This document shows, piece after piece, positions 58,701 to 64,000 of a stretch of 64,000 nt of DNA. Location of the stretch: positions 248,001-312,000 of the forward strand of contig JAMAHW010000012.1 of the NCBI GenBank assembly GCA_023627715.1, in the 5' to 3' direction. The stretch is from Periconia sp. R9002. Its lineage: Eukaryota; Ascomycota; Dothideomycetes; Pleosporales; Periconiaceae. The position numbers were made by a program, and so were the translations under genes. The notes below the pieces were generated by a model, which searched no databases, was not told where the DNA came from, and worked only from the letters and a program-made list of their open reading frames with translations. The first letter of the stretch is position 1, and each line of letters begins with the position of its first letter.

Positions 58701-61305
58701 AACTACGAATTTGAAGAGTCCTCGGTTGTGCTTGATTCAAGAATTCTTCGCCAAATCAAGACTCAGTGTAAGAAGTATAAAATCACTCCTTTCCACTTCT
58801 TCCTGGGAGTCTTGCGCACCTTCCTTTTCAGACAACTCGATGTCGACGATCTTGTTATTGGAATTGCTGATGCAAACCGTACCGATGACTCTGTCGCAAG
58901 CACTATCGGCTTCATGCTGAACTTGCTTCCTCTGCGCTTCAGAAAGGATGATGGCGATCAAAATGTCTCTTTCAAAGATATCGTATCTGAAGCTCGTAAA
59001 ACTGCTTATGATGGGCTGGCTCATTCTAAGCTCCCCTTCGATGCTCTATTGGAAAAGCTCAACATTCCTCGCTCAGCTACGCACAGCCCTCTGTTCCAAG
59101 TCTGGATGGATTACCGACCATTCCGACCTGACTACATGCCTACCATGTTTGGTGGCGAGGCAAGTGGTGATCAGACTGTCGGTCGCAACGGTTATGATCT
59201 CACCCTTGATATTAACGAAATCGATGGTTCTGAGACACGCGTATCATTCCGCACTCAGAAGTATCTCTATTCTGCAGATGCTACGCAGGCATTGTTTGAT
59301 AGCTACATGAGGTTGGTGAGGAGTTTTGCTAATGACTTTGAGGTGCCGATTGGTTCCGTTTCTTTGTGGGAGGAGAAGGATTTGGAGTTTGCAAAGACTC
59401 TTGGGAAAGGTGAGTAAAAAATTCCCATGACTGAAAAAAAAAGAGTGAAGCTAACTCTCTCTTCTAGGACCGGAGCTTGAACTCGAATGGCCCGACACCC
59501 TCTCTCATCGTATTGCCGACATTGCTTCCTTATGGCCAGACAAGGAAGCTGTCAAAGATGGTAACGGCAGGTCATGCAGCTATACCCAGCTCCAACACCG
59601 CGTACAAGCTATCAGCGAAGCTTTAACTCTATCCGGAGTGACGCAGGGCTCCCGAGTAGCTGTCTTCCAGCAAGCTGGAGTCGACTGGGTGTGCTCGCTA
59701 CTGGGTATCTGGCATGCCGGAGGTATTTACATCCCAATGGACCTCAAGAACTCGCTCCCTCGTTTAGCAGCCATTGCCGCAGCCGCAAAACCTGCAGCAA
59801 TCCTCTGCCATGACGAGACTGAAAACCTGGTTCCAGAACTCAATTCTTCCGCATCACACCTTGTGAACGTCTCCAGTTTGCAGCACGCGCAACCAATCAC
59901 AAAGGTGCAGGCCAAATCAAATGGTACTGCCGCCATCTTATTCACCAGCGGCTCGACTGGTACTCCAAAGGGTGTAATGCTTCGCCATTCAGCTTTCCGA
60001 AACACCATCGAAGGATTGATCCGGCAATATTCCATAGGTGCCGAAACTGTGCTTCAGCAGAGCGCCTTTACTTTTGATTTCTCGCTCGACCAGATCATGT
60101 GCGGTTTGGTGAACGGTGGAACAGTATACGTGGCAACAAAGCAAGATCGCGCAGATCCAGTTGCCATAGCAAAGATCATCGCGAGCGAGAACATCACTTA
60201 CACCCGTGCCACTCCTTCGGAATACGCTAGCTGGATTACCTATGGAGCTGAACATCTTTCCAACGCTTCCAGCTGGAAATTTGCTTGGGGAGGCGGTGAG
60301 ACGATGCCGCACTCCCTACTGGAAAGCATTGCCGGACTGGGACTTGGGGGTCTTCGTCTCTACAACTCTTACGGCCCAGCTGAAAGCATCACTTGCACTA
60401 AGACCGAAGTACCACTTCATTCGAATCCTGATATTGGCCTGAATGACACCGATGTTCCCGCTGGTTATCCTCTTCCGAATTATTCAGTATACATTGTCGA
60501 CCGCAATCTCGATCTAGTTCCACAGGGATCAACTGGCGAGATCTTGATCGGCGGTCCCAGTGTTTCCGCGGGCTATCTGAATCAAGAAAAACTGTCCGCA
60601 TCCAAGTTCATCACCAACCCCTGGGACATGGGTATCGTTTACCGAACCGGCGATATTGGATACCTCCGCTCAGATGGCGCCCTCATGTTCAAGGGACGTA
60701 TCGCCGGAGATACCCAAGTCAAGATCCGCGGAATCCGTATTGATCTCCAAGATATCGAGTCCTGCATTCTTGAGGCTTCCGACGCTGCACTACACAAAGC
60801 CATCGTGAGCGTCAGGGACGGTGGCGTGCTGGTAGCTCACGTACAGTTCGCGGACGGTCAGTACGACGACGAAGTATCCCAGAAAGCCTTCCTGAGGCAA
60901 ATGCGCTTCCTTCTCCCGCTGCCAGTCTACATGATTCCTTCTGTGTTCGTGCCAGTCGACCAGTTGCCCGTCAACAGCCACGGGAAGACGGACCGCCAAG
61001 CTGTATCATCCCTGCCACTCCCAACTGCACATGGCAACACCGAAAAGCGCTCCGAGGAGGAGCTTAGCGAGACAGAACGCAAGCTTGTTGAGATCTGGAG
61101 GGAAGCTGTGCCCGAGGAGATGAAGGGGTCCATGCTGCCAAACAGCCAGACGAGCTTCTTCGAGCTTGGAGGAAACAGCTTGTTGCTTGTTCGTCTGCAG
61201 AGAGCTGTGAAGAAGGAGTTCGGGGTTGAGCTGGGTATTATTGACTTGTTTGAGGCCAGTAGCCTGGGGGCTATGGCGGCAAAAATTGAGGTTTCCATGG
61301 AGTAG
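49760..61305 (+). CDS. Hybrid PKS-NRPS, highly reducing, no terminal release domain
   Basis: Core enzyme, 3,695 residues, making a reduced, possibly C-methylated polyketide joined to one amino acid. ATG at 49760. Seven exons give a continuous frame: 49760-50162, 50215-50504, 50611-50761, 50867-53505, 53592-56931, 56983-59409, 59468-61305. Domains: KS (DTACSSS, C176; EAHGTGT); AT (GHSSGE, S647); DH (H973 in TGHNIQG; Asp in [10 protein letters not shown]); MT near 1418 with an altered motif I, EIGTGSSS; a region with no ER cofactor motif; KR (VGMAGELG near 2106; Y2247); ACP (S2423); an acidic Ser/Thr-rich linker; C (HHIAMDG at 2757); A ([12 protein letters not shown] near 3242); PCP (S3654). 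It stops 41 residues later with no reductase or Dieckmann domain. The trans-ER and FSH hydrolase nearby would supply the missing reduction and release steps. Confidence 0.95.
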
Positions 61306-61704
61306 TTAGTCATTTCTTTCTTTTTCGTCGGTTTAGGGTCTCGTATATTGCAAATTTGTTTCTGCTCTATAGTTACTGTCGAGAATATTATTCATAGATG
61401 GAGTTCGTATATTAAATACATTTGGATTATTATAATTACTTTGTATGCCGCACAAGTACTAAGATTTACTATGGACTCTGCCAGTTGGCTATGGTTCTAG
61501 CTGCATGTCTAGGAACCTTTCGGTCAAAAGTAACAAATTTGCCCTTAACGATAATAAAAAAAAAGTTAGGTAATTAGTTGATACTTGATGTGTGGCTCAT
61601 TTTTCGTGAACCACTGGGCTTTTCGACCCGCCGAGAGGGATGCCGCATTTAATCTATCTAAAAAGATTGTACAGACTTGTGGTGATGAATTACCGCCTTC
61701 TCAT
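61306..61704. other. Convergent intergenic region, no gene recognised
   Basis: About 0.4 kb of AT-rich sequence after the PKS-NRPS stop and before the 3' end of the metallo-hydrolase. I see no reductase-domain remnant in it: frames after the stop are short and AT-rich. Confidence 0.5.
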
Positions 61705-62640
61705 CTATGCCGCTGCCCCGAAGAATGCTTCCGCCGAGTCTCGCAGAACGACAGATCCAATCCTATCCGGCCACCTTGCTTTCGCCAAAGCTTCCAACTC
61801 CTCCCATGTCTTCGCCTTCGAAACCAGTTCCCCCCAGCCCCTAACATAATCCTGTGTCTCTTGCAAGTGTTCAGGTCCAAACCCCTCTTGTTCTTGTGCG
61901 TGTGAGGGTACAACAACCTTAGGCTTAAGCGCTTTGACCTTGTCAAGGGATGCTATCCATTGGCTTCGAAGCTCTGAAGTAAGGTTTTCCACGAGCCACT
62001 GGTAGCAGTGTCCATAAACAACGTCGCCTCCAACCACAAGATCGATACTCGGGACATACATTACTGTCGAGTCTGTAGTATCACCCTCGCCAACCAGGAT
62101 CGCGCGGAACTCGAATTTTTTGTTTGACTTTCCATTGATAAAGAAGTTTTCTGAGTCAGGGAGTTGATGGACCAAGGAAAGATTGGCTTGCTGCACATTG
62201 GGAAATAAACCTTGCCAGACATGCCAGGTCGGAGGCTCATATTGTATGGGTAGATGATCAACCACTCCCTTGGTAGCGACGACCTGTGCCTTGGGAAACT
62301 TCGCCAGAATTTGCGGGAACGCGTTGAAGTGGTCGCCGTGTGCATGTGTGATATACACATACTTCAACGTCTTACCAGGTACTGTCTTGGAGATCCAGTT
62401 CGCAAGGTCGGTGGCGTCTTGAGCCACAATAGGCGCATCGATCAGCACAGCCTCGGTTGCTGAGTGGATGAGGGTAAACTTTTGCGGCGACCAGAAGAGG
62501 GAGGCGTTTTGAAATTGCACGGGTTTAGACGCTAGGTGGTAGACATCCACCTGAAGCTCGTCATTGTCGTAAACGCGGCGAGCAGCTACGTGCTGGGTAA
62601 GAAGAGAAAAAGCTTGCACGAGGATGAGGAACCACTTCAT
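61705..62640 (-). CDS. Secreted metallo-beta-lactamase-fold hydrolase
   Basis: Metal-dependent hydrolase of the metallo-beta-lactamase superfamily, 311 residues, intronless, ATG at 62640. The N-terminus (WFLILVQAFSLLTQHVAA, residues 3-20) is a signal peptide, so it is probably secreted or vacuolar. The metal motif is THAHGDHF (H99, H101, D103, H104), with a later Asp in VVGGDVVYGH and a C-terminal His in VVVPSHAQEQ. Cytosolic relatives release products of non-reducing PKSs as thioesterases; the signal peptide makes that unlikely here and favours lactone or ester cleavage outside the cell, such as product maturation or detoxification. A TGGCTGAC element lies only 74 bases upstream, placing it in the cluster regulon and at its right edge. 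Confidence 0.85.
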   Translation of the reverse strand: MKWFLILVQAFSLLTQHVAARRVYDNDELQVDVYHLASKPVQFQNASLFWSPQKFTLIHSATEAVLIDAPIVAQDATDLANWISKTVPGKTLKYVYITHAHGDHFNAFPQILAKFPKAQVVATKGVVDHLPIQYEPPTWHVWQGLFPNVQQANLSLVHQLPDSENFFINGKSNKKFEFRAILVGEGDTTDSTVMYVPSIDLVVGGDVVYGHCYQWLVENLTSELRSQWIASLDKVKALKPKVVVPSHAQEQEGFGPEHLQETQDYVRGWGELVSKAKTWEELEALAKARWPDRIGSVVLRDSAEAFFGAAA

Positions 62641-62713
62641 GTTGAGTTGATTTTGTAGTTTTTTATTGTGAGGTCGTCGTTGGGTTTATATACCGTGAAA
62701 TGGCTTTGGCGCA

Positions 62714-62721
62714 GTCAGCCA
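62714..62721 (-). promoter_or_regulatory. TGGCTGAC element, metallo-hydrolase promoter
   Basis: Exact copy on the minus strand, 74 bases upstream of the metallo-hydrolase start. It is the rightmost copy in the window. Confidence 0.55.
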
Positions 62722-63805
62722 GTATGTCGTGCTTCTCTACTATTCACCAAAAGAGGAAATTTTCAACTTCAAGAATGACTTGCGCCTTGGTAGGTAATCG
62801 AGGTTTATTAATCAGAATAGAATTACATAGAAAAAATGCCGCAATCATTCGTCCGAACAGTTTTGAGGATGCTCACTCAACAAAAAAACTCACCAATGAT
62901 TACGCACCTAGTCCCTGCTGCGAGCCCTAGTAATCAGGACTAAACTGGTGAATAGAAAGTTTGTCTTTACTCATCCAATGCACTGCCCAAACTGGTATAC
63001 CTGCATCGTTTTTCTTTGCTGTCCAAGTGTAACGTCACTTGACCTTGCATACTGTTGAGGCAAACTATAAGCTGAACTTCTATCTGTTTCCCTTCCTGTC
63101 CACTTCGCGGTTTCGCTGTCAATGCCTGTAAACTTTGTGGGCATTTGCATTTTACTAACCGGCCCATGTCAATCACACCAATCAATAATTTTTGTAGTAA
63201 TCTACTGATCGAGTAGTATCAAGTTCACCTTCTCTTTAATTCTCATTTTGTCAACAAAGACAATACTTTCGACTCCGTCTTATTCTGACAAAGCGAGCAC
63301 TTCTCCAACTCTCTTTGTCTAAGTTTTTGTCATTTTTGCATTCTGATCTCCGAAGGGCGGTGCTATCAATTCCCATGATTGGAATGAAACAATCCTACGC
63401 GATGTACTTCAGCAGGACAGCTTGGGCCTTTCTATTAACTATGGCTTCAGAGTAGTTCCGAGTCTCTCTTTCACGAATGTGATCATGATCATCAATGCAC
63501 TATGCATCCGACGTTCTGATTGACTCTCACTCAGTTGTGCGGGCAAGCGGGAGTTATATTGAATGCAGCGTGTAAATGCCGCTTCTATGATGCAGTCGTG
63601 TCCATCGTTTTGAGTATCCTAGTTATTTTGCGTACGCTTTGTATGGGATGTTTCAGTACTAAGCGACCTTCTCTAGGGCGCGGTCCTAAGTATCGTTAAA
63701 TACTAATCACTTTCGCAAGTACTTATAGATTATTCTGTGCACCCGTTCAATCAAGTTTTTCTCTCATCCATCTTTTCAAAATATATTGAAATTCTACCCA
63801 CCAAC
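62722..63805. other. Intergenic, no gene recognised
   Basis: About 1.08 kb without a gene and without further exact TGGCTGAC copies, probably outside the cluster. The right end is the promoter of the DUF3237-like gene, with a pyrimidine-rich leader before its ATG. Confidence 0.5.
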
Positions 63806-63954
63806 ATGTCTGGATTCCCATCCTTGAAGCCTGCTATGACCCTCCGTGTAAGTACTTGTATCATGTCATCCCTGTGGCTAACAGACACTAGGTAACGGCA
63901 GCTCCAGGAGTCCCAGTTGGTAGTATTTCAAAAGGAACGCCTCTTTTAGTCGTG
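63806..63954 (+). CDS. DUF3237-like protein, partial (runs off right edge)
   Basis: Start of a gene truncated by the window. The ATG at 63806 opens a 14-codon exon (MSGFPSLKPAMTLR). An intron at 63848-63891 (GTAAGT, GGCTAAC branch, CTAG) joins a 21-codon exon (VTAAPGVPVGSISKGTPLLVV) ending at a GTAAGA donor at 63955. The second intron is not closed before the end. The wording LKPAMTLRVTAAPGVPVGSISKGTPLLVV fits DUF3237 proteins, small fungal proteins of unknown function. Only 35 codons are visible, so the family call is tentative. Confidence 0.55.
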
Positions 63955-64000
63955 GTAAGAAAGTGCTTTTCTGGACAAACAAGGTAAAACTGACCGCATC

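Noticed and set aside
61306..61704. Possible missing reductase domain after the PKS-NRPS stop
   Set aside because: All frames in this gap are short and AT-rich, with no NADPH-binding or Dieckmann-type motif, so truncation by a recent stop is not supported.
1..64000. tRNA genes, CRISPR arrays, transposons or long terminal repeats
   Set aside because: I looked for tRNA T-arm-like words outside coding regions, regular spaced repeats, transposase-like frames and terminal repeats, and found none convincing by eye.

Overview
This window looks like nuclear DNA of a filamentous ascomycete (Pezizomycotina). Genes lie on both strands without operons. Most are split by short introns of about 45-65 bases with GT..AG ends and CTAAC/CTAAT-type branch points. 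The protein families (Zn2Cys6 regulators, 2EXR, DUF7702, FSH hydrolases, a PKS-NRPS hybrid) are typical of these fungi. The class cannot be fixed from sequence alone; Dothideomycetes or Leotiomycetes would fit.

Left part (0-22.5 kb) is an accessory set with no obvious common pathway: an MFS sugar transporter, a BTB/POZ gene with an in-frame stop, an AAAP amino-acid transporter, a Zn2Cys6 regulator converging on a second MFS sugar transporter, a secreted epoxide-hydrolase-like enzyme, a SAM methyltransferase, an unknown protein and a glycosylated membrane protein. A 13-base element shared by the Zn2Cys6 and MFS promoters suggests that pair is one small regulatory unit.

Right part (23.0-62.6 kb) reads as one secondary-metabolite cluster. 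The core is a 3,695-residue PKS-NRPS (KS-AT-DH-MT-degenerate ER-KR-ACP-C-A-PCP) at 49.8-61.3 kb that stops just after its last carrier domain, with no terminal reductase or Dieckmann domain. Around it are a trans-acting enoyl reductase that would replace the dead ER, an FSH-type hydrolase that could release the product, a P450, an SDR, two paralogous ATP-grasp ligases, a secreted metallo-beta-lactamase-fold hydrolase, an ABCC exporter, a DUF7702 membrane protein, a basic-region (bZIP-like) regulator, a small secreted ADP-ribosyltransferase-like protein, a 2EXR protein and a small unknown.

The main discovery is an 8-base element, TGGCTGAC, seen 16 times by eye (about 2 expected by chance on both strands). 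Fourteen copies are intergenic, all between 24.8 and 62.7 kb. Every gene from the P450 to the metallo-hydrolase has a copy in its upstream intergenic region at roughly 75-735 bases from its start, except the bZIP-like gene, whose only upstream copy lies 2.4 kb away beside the next gene. This marks out a probable regulon and gives the cluster its limits. The last gene, DUF3237-like, runs off the right edge.
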